From CAYNRA01 sp046293395 (GTDB lineage Bacteria > Bacteroidota > Bacteroidia > Cytophagales > Spirosomataceae), in assembly GCA_046293395.1 (NCBI GenBank), contig JBKBOU010000002.1, positions 124,001-188,000 on the forward strand: DNA of 64,000 nt, read 5' to 3'. Both the position numbers and the translations under genes were made by a program. Each line of letters starts with the position of its first letter. Position 1 is the stretch's first letter. The notes below the pieces were generated by a model. The model was given only the letters and a program-made list of their open reading frames with translations. It was not told where the DNA came from and searched no databases. Shown in pieces: positions 36,078 to 45,107 of this stretch.

Positions 36078-36830
36078 TTACAAGGCTGAAGAGCTCAAAC
36101 TTGCTCCTAAGTATTCTCTGTTTAATCTTGCGATGTTTTCCAAAGAAATTCCTTTCGGACATTCAGCTGCGCAAGCACCCGTATTTGTACATGAACCAAA
36201 ACCTTCTGCATCCATTTGAGCGACCATCTTCAAAGCACGGTCATCTCTTTCTGGCTGACCTTGCGGTAGAAGAGAAAGTTGAGAAACTTTAGCAGAAACG
36301 AACAACATAGCCGAGGCATTTTTACAAGCCGAAACACAAGCACCGCAACCGATACAAGCAGCTGCCATAAATGCTTTATCTGCGTCTTCTTTCGGAATTG
36401 GCAAGGCGTTTCCGTCTTGTGCGTTACCTGTATTTACAGATATAAATCCACCAGAAGCAATGATTCTATCAAATGCAGAGCGATCGACTACCAAGTCTTT
36501 CACAACAGGAAAAGCAGTAGCTCTCCAAGGTTCAACGACAATCGTATCCCCATCTTTGAAACTTCTCATGTGGAGTTGGCACGTAGTTACGCCTTCCAAT
36601 GGGCCATGCGGGCGGCCATTGATGTGCATCGAACACATACCGCAAATACCTTCACGGCAGTCATGGTCGAATGCAATAGGTTCTTTGTTTTCATCGATTA
36701 AACGCTCATTCAGAACGTCAAACATTTCAAGAAACGACATATCTTCTGAGATTCCAGGTACGTCGTATGTTTCTAATTTACCTTTGACGTTTTTATTTTT
36801 TTGACGCCAAACTTTCAATTTTATTTCCAT
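36078..36830 (-). CDS. sdhB: Succinate dehydrogenase/fumarate reductase iron-sulfur subunit
   Basis: SdhB passes electrons from the flavoprotein to the membrane quinone site. The 250-residue sequence carries the expected cysteine sets: CREGICGMC with a later Cys in GVTTC for the 2Fe-2S cluster, CIGCGACVSAC for the 4Fe-4S cluster, and a third set in GSCTNTGACAAECPKG. It is separated from sdhA by 398 bases that include a strong terminator, unlike the usual tight order, so it probably has its own promoter. Confidence 0.95.
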   Translation of the reverse strand: MEIKLKVWRQKNKNVKGKLETYDVPGISEDMSFLEMFDVLNERLIDENKEPIAFDHDCREGICGMCSMHINGRPHGPLEGVTTCQLHMRSFKDGDTIVVEPWRATAFPVVKDLVVDRSAFDRIIASGGFISVNTGNAQDGNALPIPKEDADKAFMAAACIGCGACVSACKNASAMLFVSAKVSQLSLLPQGQPERDDRALKMVAQMDAEGFGSCTNTGACAAECPKGISLENIARLNREYLGASLSSSAL

Positions 36831-37183
36831 AATAATGGTATGATTTAAGTCTAGTTAATTTTCTAAAAAAATATACTTTTATTGTACTAATTTGCTAAAC
36901 AGCTGTTTTAAACTAGATAGTTTTTTGTTCGAATATTCTCCCCAAAAACAACCTCATTTCTACTAGTCAATTTTTGATAAAACATACGTGCATTTCAAGT
37001 AAGATTATTCTATCTACATTCATGCAAACATCGTAAAAATGACAAAATTGTACGACGCGTAGGTAGAAGAACTTTACACCAAATGAAGATTGGGTAAAAT
37101 AACCAGAAAAACAGTTTATAAGATGGTGCTAAGGAGTAAAACCAATTATTTTTGGTTGACTAGCCACACCTCTTTTATACAAT
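36831..37183. other. Non-coding gap between sdhA and sdhB
   Basis: I find no convincing gene in this AT-rich stretch. On the minus strand TGTTTTTG at 36943-36950, with TTG 17 bases upstream, is a near-match to the promoter pattern and could drive sdhB with a leader of about 100 bases. It is one base off consensus and the spacing is short. Confidence 0.35.
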
Positions 37184-37216
37184 AAAAAAAGTTTCTGTGG
37201 GAAATCCCACAGAAAC
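37184..37216 (-). terminator. Strong terminator after sdhA
   Basis: A 12-bp perfect stem (37191-37202 with 37205-37216, core CTGTGGGA) is followed on the minus strand by seven T. It starts 12 bases past the sdhA stop. Confidence 0.88.
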
Positions 37217-37228
37217 CAAAATACCAAC

Positions 37229-39220
37229 TTATTTATAACTTCTTTGTGCGATTTTGATGTTATCATACACCAAAGGCTCTTTGTTCAGCGCCCAATCACC
37301 ATCTCCTTTGAGTTCCCAAGCAGAAACAAACATGAAATTTTCGTCATCACGAAGTGCTTCACCGTCTTCCGTTTGGTATTCTTCACGGAAGTGACCACCA
37401 CATGACTCATTTCTAGTGAGTGCATCAAGGCACATCAACTCACCTAATTCAAGGAAATCAGCGACACGGCCTGCTTTGTCGAGCTCTGGATTGTATTCGT
37501 CCATATCTCCAAGGATACGCACATCCGACCAGAACTCTTCACGAAGCGCACGGATTTCAGCAATTGCTTCTTTCAAGCCTTCTTCGTTTCTAGCCATTCC
37601 ACATTTATCCCACATAATAAGACCTAGTCTTTTGTGGAATGATTCTGGAGATTGTTTTCCTTTGATAGAAACCAACTTATTGATACGCTCACGCACCTGA
37701 TTTTCTGTTTCTTCGAATGCCGGGTGGTCTGTTGAGATAGCTCCCACACGGATTTCGCTTGCTAGATACGCACCAATTGTATAAGGGATAACGAAATAAC
37801 CATCTGCTAAACCTTGCATCAATGCAGAAGCACCCAAACGGTTTGCTCCGTGGTCAGAGAAGTTGGCTTCGCCCAAGGCATAAAGGCCAGGGACAGTGGT
37901 CATTAAGTTATAATCTACCCAAAGTCCACCCATTGTATAGTGAACGGCTGGATAAATTCGCATAGGAACTTCGTATGGGTCTTCGCCAGTGATTTGCTTG
38001 TACATATCAAACAAATTACCGTATTTTTCTTTGACGACCGCTTTACCAAGCGTTGTAATTGTTTCTTTGCTTGGATTATCTAAGTTATTTTTCGTTGCTT
38101 CAGCACGTCCGTAGCGTTCAATTGCAGAAGCATAATCTAGGTAAACGGCCATTTTAGAAGAACCTACGCCATAACCAGCATCGCAACGCTCTTTTGCTGC
38201 GCGTGAAGCGATGTCGCGTGGTACTAAGTTACCAAACGCAGGGTAACGGCGTTCTAGGTAGTAATCTCTCTCTTCTTCCGGAATTTCGTTGGCTGCTCTA
38301 TCGTCTCCTTTTTTCTTTGGAACCCAGATTCGTCCATCGTTACGAAGAGACTCAGACATCAAAGTCAATTTGGATTGATGGTCTCCCGATACAGGGATAC
38401 ATGTAGGGTGGATTTGTGTAAAGCAAGGATTCGCGAAGTATGCACCTCTTTTGTGTGCTTTCCAAGCCGCTGTCACGTTACTACCCATTGCATTGGTAGA
38501 AAGATAGAAGACGTTTCCGTACCCGCCCGTACAAAGAAGTACGGCATGACCGAAATGGCGTTCCAACTCACCCGTAACCAAGTTTTTAGCAATAATACCA
38601 CGTGCTTTTCCATCAATCATCACGACATCAAGCATTTCGTGGCGGGCATACATTTTTACTTTCCCCATACCTACTTGGCGTTCCAACGCAGAGTAAGCAC
38701 CTAAGAGTAATTGCTGACCTGTTTGTCCGGCAGCATAAAAAGTACGTTGCACTTGTACACCACCAAAAGAACGGTTTGACAACATTCCGCCGTATTCACG
38801 TGCGAAGGGAACACCTTGCGCCACACATTGGTCGATGATATTCGCTGATACTTCGGCTAATCTATGTACGTTTGCTTCACGTGAGCGGTAATCGCCCCCT
38901 TTGATTGTATCGTAAAATAATCTATACGTAGAGTCTCCATCATTCTGGTAGTTCTTTGCAGCATTGATACCCCCTTGTGCAGCAATTGAGTGCGCACGGC
39001 GAGGAGAATCTTGAAAACAAAATGCTTTTACTTTGTAACCAAGCTCAGCCAAAGTTGCTGCAGCGGAAGCACCAGCTAAACCCGTTCCAACAACGATAAC
39101 TTCAAGGTTACGTTTGTTTGCAGGATTGACAAGCGGCACGGTCGAGCGGTACTTTGTCCATTTGTCAGACAAGACGCCCTCTGGAATTTTGGCATCCAAT
39201 GTTTTTATTCCTTCTGCCAT
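37229..39220 (-). CDS. sdhA: Succinate dehydrogenase/fumarate reductase flavoprotein subunit
   Basis: SdhA oxidises succinate, or reduces fumarate, through covalently bound FAD. The 663-residue length fits the Bacteroidota form. The Rossmann loop is VVGTGLAGASAAATLAELG. The FAD-linking histidine lies in RRAHSIAAQGGINAAKN. Substrate-binding segments include GGYGNVFYLSTNAMGSN, QIHPTCIP and ARAAKERCD-like residues. VHYTMGGLWVDY and ALGEANFSDHGANRLGASAL follow. It lies 34 bases after sdhC in one unit. Confidence 0.96.
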   Translation of the reverse strand: MAEGIKTLDAKIPEGVLSDKWTKYRSTVPLVNPANKRNLEVIVVGTGLAGASAAATLAELGYKVKAFCFQDSPRRAHSIAAQGGINAAKNYQNDGDSTYRLFYDTIKGGDYRSREANVHRLAEVSANIIDQCVAQGVPFAREYGGMLSNRSFGGVQVQRTFYAAGQTGQQLLLGAYSALERQVGMGKVKMYARHEMLDVVMIDGKARGIIAKNLVTGELERHFGHAVLLCTGGYGNVFYLSTNAMGSNVTAAWKAHKRGAYFANPCFTQIHPTCIPVSGDHQSKLTLMSESLRNDGRIWVPKKKGDDRAANEIPEEERDYYLERRYPAFGNLVPRDIASRAAKERCDAGYGVGSSKMAVYLDYASAIERYGRAEATKNNLDNPSKETITTLGKAVVKEKYGNLFDMYKQITGEDPYEVPMRIYPAVHYTMGGLWVDYNLMTTVPGLYALGEANFSDHGANRLGASALMQGLADGYFVIPYTIGAYLASEIRVGAISTDHPAFEETENQVRERINKLVSIKGKQSPESFHKRLGLIMWDKCGMARNEEGLKEAIAEIRALREEFWSDVRILGDMDEYNPELDKAGRVADFLELGELMCLDALTRNESCGGHFREEYQTEDGEALRDDENFMFVSAWELKGDGDWALNKEPLVYDNIKIAQRSYK

Positions 39221-39254
39221 AATATATGTTTAATTTATAAAGATTAATTGTTAA

Positions 39255-40034
39255 TTACTTAATAAAGAAATAAATAGGCATTGCTGCAAAACCAATTGGA
39301 ATCAAGATAGCAAAAACCCATAAACCTATCGCCTTGATGAATGGAGAGTATTTCGGATGGTTAATTCCCAATGTTTGGAAGGCACTCTGGAAACCATGTA
39401 CTAGGTGATAAGATAACACAAGCATTGAAACAACATAAAAAATTACTAAGAAAGGATTCTCAAACGACTCCGCTACCTCGTAATACAAGTCTTTGATAAT
39501 AATTCTGCGCGTTCCGGCTGCTTCGTCTGTATATTCAATCTGTTTTACAGTCTGCGTGTATTCTTCCGGCATGGACTGCTGGCTGATTAGTTCGCCTGTT
39601 TTTACGTTTTCTACATATTCTTTGTATGGAACATGCCCAAATTTGTAGTCAAACCAGAAATCACCCATGTGGACAGCAATGTAAACCAATAAAATTGTAC
39701 CCAAAACAGCCATGTTGCGGCTTGCCCAAGAGGAAGAATTTTTGACGTAAGCATAGCGTTGCGGACGTGCCTTGCGGTTCTGAACTTCAAGATAAATTCC
39801 CCAAAAAGCATGGAATAAAATCATGGCATATAAACCATACGAAACCGTTTTGATAAGAGGATTTGTGGTCATCAGGACAGCATACTTATTGAATGCAAAG
39901 CCCCCGTCAGACTTAAATACTTGAAGATTACCAGCCATGTGGACAATCAGGAACGTGCAAAGAAAAATCCCCGTTAAGGACATGAGTACTTTCTTTCCAA
40001 TCGAACTACTTAATGTTTTTGTTACCCAAGACAT
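39255..40034 (-). CDS. sdhC: Succinate dehydrogenase cytochrome b subunit (b558 type)
   Basis: The 259-residue membrane protein anchors the complex, binds heme b and reduces menaquinone. It has five predicted membrane segments: about 14-32, 60-80, 105-125, 185-210 and 230-252. Heme-ligand histidines are plausible at LIVHMAGNL, FHAFWGIYL, YIAVHMGDFW and YHLVHGFQSAF. A polar 60-residue loop separates helices three and four. It is the first gene of the sdhC-sdhA unit and has a well-formed promoter. Confidence 0.93.
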   Translation of the reverse strand: MSWVTKTLSSSIGKKVLMSLTGIFLCTFLIVHMAGNLQVFKSDGGFAFNKYAVLMTTNPLIKTVSYGLYAMILFHAFWGIYLEVQNRKARPQRYAYVKNSSSWASRNMAVLGTILLVYIAVHMGDFWFDYKFGHVPYKEYVENVKTGELISQQSMPEEYTQTVKQIEYTDEAAGTRRIIIKDLYYEVAESFENPFLVIFYVVSMLVLSYHLVHGFQSAFQTLGINHPKYSPFIKAIGLWVFAILIPIGFAAMPIYFFIK

Positions 40035-40117
40035 ACTTGTTTCTATTTGTAAAATTGAGTGTTTGTAATTAACTATTAGAATAATAATACTTAGAATAGT
40101 ACAAATTATTCTGAAAC

Positions 40118-40148
40118 CAAAAGTAAATCACAAACCGTTTAGAACCAA
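40118..40148 (-). promoter_or_regulatory. Promoter of sdhC-sdhA
   Basis: On the minus strand TTG is followed after exactly 20 bases by TACTTTTG, a full -33/-7 match. The leader would be about 78 bases. Confidence 0.68.
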
Positions 40149-40468
40149 TATAATTTATTTTTTTTTCGTGGATTAATTAAAAAATAACTCTCTTTTCATT
40201 CATTCAATCAAGTTATGTTCTGCTACGTACGCTTTGATACAGATGTTAGAAAATTGATATATTTTGATTTCTAACAGTCTGTTTATTTTTTTTGTTTACG
40301 AAGTTATTCATTCTATTCTGTATCAATGAATTTTCACTTTTTTTAGAAAAAAGCCCTTATATTCGTTTCTATTCATAGAAAAATGGGTTAAAATAGGTAT
40401 TCGATGCATGAATCCTACCATTTCATACGTTCAAATTCCAAGACACTCTACATCGACTTGTACCCTAT
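40149..40468. other. AT-rich divergent intergenic region
   Basis: This stretch between the sdh promoter and the large secreted-protein gene is strongly AT-rich with several T and A runs. I find no gene and no clear promoter box for the plus-strand gene. Confidence 0.4.
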
Positions 40469-43351
40469 ATGCGATTCAAACATCTCTCATTCAAACGGCT
40501 TTTCTTACTTATATTTCTAAGTTTAGCAGCCTTTCAGTCTTCTTTTGCTACCCATTTGCGTGCCGGTGAAATTACAGCCAGGCGCGTTTCTGCTACTTCT
40601 CTGACGTACCGAGTAACGCTCACTACCTACACCGACCAGATCAATGGTTTGCAAGCAAATGAAGCACAAAACAATGTTACCTTTTATTTTGGTCTGTCTT
40701 CTAATCAAAATATTTCGTACGAAGTGAGCAGAAAACGACGCGTGCTCATCAATAGCTCGACAATGCTCAATGTCTATGATACACTTTTTACATTTCCTGC
40801 TGCCGGTCGCTATACTATCTCCTGTGGTATCCCCAACCGAAATGCCAATACAATCAATCTTCCTCAACCCTCCGACCAGATTAGCTTTTTTGTTGAATCG
40901 ACTATTTTTATTAATTCTTCGATTGGCTTAAATAGTACACCTGTTCTCCTAAATGTTCCCATTGACTCCGCCGCTGTTGGGGCGCGTTACATTCATAATC
41001 CTGGCGCATTTGATGTCGATGGAGATAGCTTATCCTACCGGCTCACTATCCCGAAACGTGACTTAAACATTGCCTCTGGCGTAGGTGAATTTATTGCTGG
41101 CTACAATGACCCTTCCACTTTGGGTGCTACACCTATCTTAAATGAAGCAGAAAATGGCCCCGCTACTTTTCGAATAAACCCAAGAACAGGTGATTTAATT
41201 TGGGATGCCCCCCGAAGGCCGGGTCAATATAACGTCGCATTTATTGTCGAAGAATGGCGAAAAGGACTAGATGGTACATTTATCCGTATTGGCGAGATTG
41301 TCCGTGATATGCAAATTATTGTTGTAGAGACAGATAATCGAAGGCCCCAAATTACGGTTCCGGAAGAAATCTGTATCGAAGCAGGTGAAACGCTGCGCTT
41401 TGATGTCCGAGCTGAAGACCCAAATCAAGGGCAAAATATCCGAATCACTACGTCGGGGGGCGTATATAATAGAGACCAAGACGGTCAACCTATCTCGCTT
41501 ATCCCGCCCAAGGCAGCCGTTTTTATTGGTGGAAATACGACTGGGCCAAGCCCACAAACAGCTTCCTTCGAATGGGAAACCAATTGCCTTCATGTACGTG
41601 AACAAGCCTACGACGTGATTTTTAAAGTAGAAGATTTCCCCGGGCGTTTCAATACACAATTAACAGATTCTAAATCAGTTAAAATAAAAGTTCTTCCACC
41701 TAGAGTTCGTGGATTAGCTGGTGTTTCTATCGAAGATGGCGTACGATTAAGCTGGAGACCTTATCCTGAATGTTCCGCAGAGACGCAACTCATCGTTTAT
41801 CGAAAGGAAAGTTGCAGCGGTCTAAACCCAGGCGAATGTACAACCGGTATGCCAAGCGCATGGGGCTATACCGCCATCGCGACAATCTCCTCAAAAGATA
41901 CGACCTTCTTAGACCCAACTGCGCTGCGAGGTATCACATACAGCTACCGAATTATCGGCAAATTAGCTATTTCTCCCTTCGATTTCATGGAAAGTGCCCC
42001 TTCAACTGAAGCTTGTGTCGGTAGTACTCTTCCCGAAAACCTACCCATCATGACGCAAGTTACGGTCGATAAAACAGATGCAAACGAAGGACAAATTACC
42101 GTCAAATGGGCACGTCCTATCGGATTAAATCCCAGAGACTTTGCGCCGCCTTATACCTATCGTTTGCTTAGAGCAACGGGCGTTGAAGGAACTGCCTTCA
42201 CAGAAATTGCATCTATCCCGACAACATTGGGTACATTGAACAACGATACTACATTCGTTGACACAAAATTAAATACGCTACAAAATGGATATCGTTACAA
42301 AATTGCCTTTTATTTTGCTGATAATCAACTACTTGGAGAAACACCGCCAGCGAGTTCTGTGCGTCTGAGTGCATTAGCGAACAACCAGCAAGTTCGTTTG
42401 TCATGGCTTGCCAACGTACCTTGGTCTAACGAAAACCAAATTCATCGCGTTTATCGCGCGTCGCTCGCCGAACCAACTCAGTTCAATCTCATTGCCGAAG
42501 TTCCCGTAACGGCTGTCAATACATTCACGTATTTGGATACAGGAAAAGATAACTTCTTGGCGGATGGCGACCAAAGTATCGTCCTTCAGAACGAACAATC
42601 GTATTGCTATTATGTCCAAACATCGGGCATGTACCCGCAAATGCAAGCGCTCGGTTTGCTACTGAATAATTCACAACAAATTTGTGCAACACCTCTGGAC
42701 GACTCCCCACCTTGTGCACCTATTTTGACCATCCCAGCCATAGATTGCGAACAAGTTGACACTGAATCTTATTGTGACCCTGCCTTTTTCACTAATACAT
42801 TGCGTTGGACAAATCCTGCCTCCACGGCTTCCGGACAGAATTGCAGACAAGATATTGTTCGCTACAATGTCTATTACAGCCGCTTTGAAAACGGCGAGTT
42901 TGCACAAATTGGCTCCGTAACAGCTACTTCCGGCGTAAATACATTCCGACATGTACGAAATAACCGCGTTGGCTTTGCAGGTTGTTATTACATCACAGCC
43001 GTCAATAGTTTGGGAGTAGAAGGAACAGCGAGTAATGCCATTTGCTTGGATAATTGCCCGAATATTTCGTTCCCGAACGTATTTTCACCCAATGGAGATG
43101 GCATAAACGATACTTTCTCGCCCTTGCGTTGCCCAGCATTTATTCAATCCATTTCGATAGAAGTTTTCAATAGAAACGGAGGAAAAGTGTATGAAAGTAC
43201 AGGCGAATCTTTGGCTTGGGACGGCAGGACTGTCGATGGACGAGAGCTGCCTTCGGGTTCATATTATTATTCGATACGAGTTATTTTTGAAAGGCTTTCT
43301 GAGAATGTAGAGCCGCTAACATTCAAAGGATGGATTGAACTTGTCAAATAA
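40469..43351 (+). CDS. Large secreted protein with gliding-motility/type IX C-terminal domain
   Basis: The 960-residue protein has a signal peptide ending about SSFA (residue 27), followed by THLRAGEITAR, a start shared by many Bacteroidota surface proteins. The body looks like repeated beta-sandwich domains: cadherin-like segments (AFDVDGDSLSYRLTIP, RPQITVPEEICIEAGE) and later fibronectin-III-like ones with the Trp/Tyr pattern (VRLSWRPYPE, ITVKWARPIG, VRLSWLANVP). The last 95 or so residues match the gliding-motility C-terminal (type B) sorting domain: FPNVFSPNGDGIND, IEVFNRNGGKVYES, WDGRTVDGRELPSGSYYY. This predicts export by the type IX system and display on, or release from, the cell surface. 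The ligand is unknown. Confidence 0.9.
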   Translation: MRFKHLSFKRLFLLIFLSLAAFQSSFATHLRAGEITARRVSATSLTYRVTLTTYTDQINGLQANEAQNNVTFYFGLSSNQNISYEVSRKRRVLINSSTMLNVYDTLFTFPAAGRYTISCGIPNRNANTINLPQPSDQISFFVESTIFINSSIGLNSTPVLLNVPIDSAAVGARYIHNPGAFDVDGDSLSYRLTIPKRDLNIASGVGEFIAGYNDPSTLGATPILNEAENGPATFRINPRTGDLIWDAPRRPGQYNVAFIVEEWRKGLDGTFIRIGEIVRDMQIIVVETDNRRPQITVPEEICIEAGETLRFDVRAEDPNQGQNIRITTSGGVYNRDQDGQPISLIPPKAAVFIGGNTTGPSPQTASFEWETNCLHVREQAYDVIFKVEDFPGRFNTQLTDSKSVKIKVLPPRVRGLAGVSIEDGVRLSWRPYPECSAETQLIVYRKESCSGLNPGECTTGMPSAWGYTAIATISSKDTTFLDPTALRGITYSYRIIGKLAISPFDFMESAPSTEACVGSTLPENLPIMTQVTVDKTDANEGQITVKWARPIGLNPRDFAPPYTYRLLRATGVEGTAFTEIASIPTTLGTLNNDTTFVDTKLNTLQNGYRYKIAFYFADNQLLGETPPASSVRLSALANNQQVRLSWLANVPWSNENQIHRVYRASLAEPTQFNLIAEVPVTAVNTFTYLDTGKDNFLADGDQSIVLQNEQSYCYYVQTSGMYPQMQALGLLLNNSQQICATPLDDSPPCAPILTIPAIDCEQVDTESYCDPAFFTNTLRWTNPASTASGQNCRQDIVRYNVYYSRFENGEFAQIGSVTATSGVNTFRHVRNNRVGFAGCYYITAVNSLGVEGTASNAICLDNCPNISFPNVFSPNGDGINDTFSPLRCPAFIQSISIEVFNRNGGKVYESTGESLAWDGRTVDGRELPSGSYYYSIRVIFERLSENVEPLTFKGWIELVK

Positions 43352-43368
43352 CAATCGGTTCAATTCCT

Positions 43369-43413
43369 ACAAAGAAGCACCTATTTAGTCATTCTGAATA
43401 GGTGCTTCTTTGT
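43369..43413 (+). terminator. Terminator of the type IX secreted-protein gene
   Basis: A 17-bp perfect stem (43369-43385 with 43397-43413, core GAAGCACCTATT) has an 11-base loop. It starts 18 bases past the stop. Confidence 0.85.
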
Positions 43414-43477
43414 GTTATCTATTCGTCAATTCTATCTGAAATCAAACCTCATTGACATAAAAACAGGCAAATAGTCG

Positions 43478-43485
43478 TACCTTTG
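43478..43485 (+). promoter_or_regulatory. Promoter -7 box for the MATE exporter
   Basis: TACCTTTG matches TAnnTTTG exactly, about 34 bases before the ATG. A TTGAC lies 23 bases upstream, slightly longer than the usual spacing. Confidence 0.58.
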
Positions 43486-43519
43486 TGTTTTTTCGAATAG
43501 ACGGTTAATCCTATCCTTT

Positions 43520-44875
43520 ATGTTTTCTGCAAAGTATAAAAAAGAAATTCAACTTACAGTTCACTTGGCTATTCCTATCATTATTGCGCAACTTGGTGTT
43601 GTCTTGATGGGCGTCGCAGACAATATCATGGTTGGGCGAATATTGGGTAAAACAGCACTTGGCGTGTCTGGATTAGCTAATTCCATTGCTTTTATGATTG
43701 GCTCCATTGCCGTTGGTGGCATGGCGGCAGTTGCACCGTTGGTCTCCAAAGCCAATGCAGAAAACAATCCTGAACGCATTCACAGTCTTTTCCGTGCACT
43801 TCTCTGGGTAGCCGTTGGATTTTCTATTTTATTGACGGGTATTAGTCTTTTGGCAGCACAAAATTTTCATCTTTTTGGTCAACCTGAAAATATCAATCAG
43901 CTTGCTGGACCTTTCTTAACGATTATTTCTTTGTCAAACATCCCTCTCTTTTTGTTTGTCGCTGCCAAGCAACTTTCAGACGGGCTTGGCTTTACCAAAG
44001 TAGCGATGGTCATTACGATTTTGGGATTAGGAACCAACGTTGTGCTAAATTATCTATTCATGGATGGTGCGGGAATCATGGAGTCTATGGGTGTTTTGGG
44101 CGCTGCTTATGCCACTTTATTGACACGTATTGTCATGATGTTCGCCATGCTTTGGTACGTTCGATACCACAAACGATTTGCATACTATTTCCAACCTGCT
44201 TATTTTCAGGCAAGTATCAAAGATTTGGTTCGTTATTTATTCAAATTGAGTATTCCGGGTGGTTTTCAATTTTTCTTCGAAATTGCTGCTTTTGCCATTG
44301 CCGTTATTATGATGGGATGGATTGGCGAGAACGAACTAGCCGCCCATCAAGTAGCCATTAACATTGCTTCTACCTTCTATATGATGGCTTCTGGAATTGC
44401 CTTTGCCGGTGGGATTCGCGTGGGTGATGGGCGCGGATTAAAAAGCATCGACCACATCCGAACGTCCGGAAATGTTGCTGTTGGCTTGGTGACTGCCTTC
44501 ATGACTTTGACCATGCTTTCCATGATATTTTTTGATAAACAGTTCATCAGTCTGTATCTCAATGACCAAGAAGTTACCCAAATTGCCACAAAACTATTGT
44601 TCATCGCAGCTGTTTTTCAACTCTCCGACGGCCTGCAAGTGGTTGCTTTAGGAAACCTTCGTGGACTTTCAGATATTACCATCCCGACTGTCATTACATT
44701 TGTTGCCTATTGGGTTATCGCCTTACCAATGGGATATATTCTTGCCTTTCCGCTTCATTTTGGGGCAGCTGGTGTTTGGTACGGACTTTTGGCGGGCCTT
44801 ACAGCCTCCGCTATTTTATTACTTCTACGCTTTTATCAACTTATTCGAAAGGGAGTACGGGAAGAAGCCGCCTAA
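43520..44875 (+). CDS. MATE-family multidrug exporter
   Basis: The 451-residue protein is an inner-membrane cation/drug antiporter of the MATE (NorM-like) family with about twelve membrane helices. The two pseudo-symmetric halves each begin with the family pattern: IPIIIAQLGVVLMGVADNIMVG in the first and a matching stretch starting SIPGGFQFFFEIAAFAI in the second. ALGVSGLANSI and GLGTNVVLNYLFM are also typical. The transported compounds cannot be named. It stands alone between two terminators. Confidence 0.93.
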   Translation: MFSAKYKKEIQLTVHLAIPIIIAQLGVVLMGVADNIMVGRILGKTALGVSGLANSIAFMIGSIAVGGMAAVAPLVSKANAENNPERIHSLFRALLWVAVGFSILLTGISLLAAQNFHLFGQPENINQLAGPFLTIISLSNIPLFLFVAAKQLSDGLGFTKVAMVITILGLGTNVVLNYLFMDGAGIMESMGVLGAAYATLLTRIVMMFAMLWYVRYHKRFAYYFQPAYFQASIKDLVRYLFKLSIPGGFQFFFEIAAFAIAVIMMGWIGENELAAHQVAINIASTFYMMASGIAFAGGIRVGDGRGLKSIDHIRTSGNVAVGLVTAFMTLTMLSMIFFDKQFISLYLNDQEVTQIATKLLFIAAVFQLSDGLQVVALGNLRGLSDITIPTVITFVAYWVIALPMGYILAFPLHFGAAGVWYGLLAGLTASAILLLLRFYQLIRKGVREEAA

Positions 44876-44996
44876 TCCAACTATCTATTTTGCTTTAACA
44901 CAATCAAAATAACCAAACGAATAGAAACTACTTTTCCCTGCGGAGAATCGAAAACTTACCTCGTTTTATTGATTTTACCTCCTTTCTCTTCCAATC

Positions 44997-45039
44997 AAAA
45001 AAGCCGAGTTCTTCTATTTACAGAGAACTCGGCTTTTTT
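44997..45039. terminator. Bidirectional terminator between the MATE and GMC genes
   Basis: A 16-bp perfect stem (core GCCGAGTTCT) with an 11-base loop is flanked by A6 and T6 runs. It sits in the 232-base gap between converging genes. Confidence 0.85.
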
Positions 45040-45107
45040 ATCTGAAATTGACAGGAAAAATAGCTAAAAAAACAGATGAGAAGATAATTTTATCATTCGA
45101 AAATCAC

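Noticed and set aside
36279..36804. Open frames opposite sdhB
   Set aside because: Antisense shadows of a clearly conserved gene.
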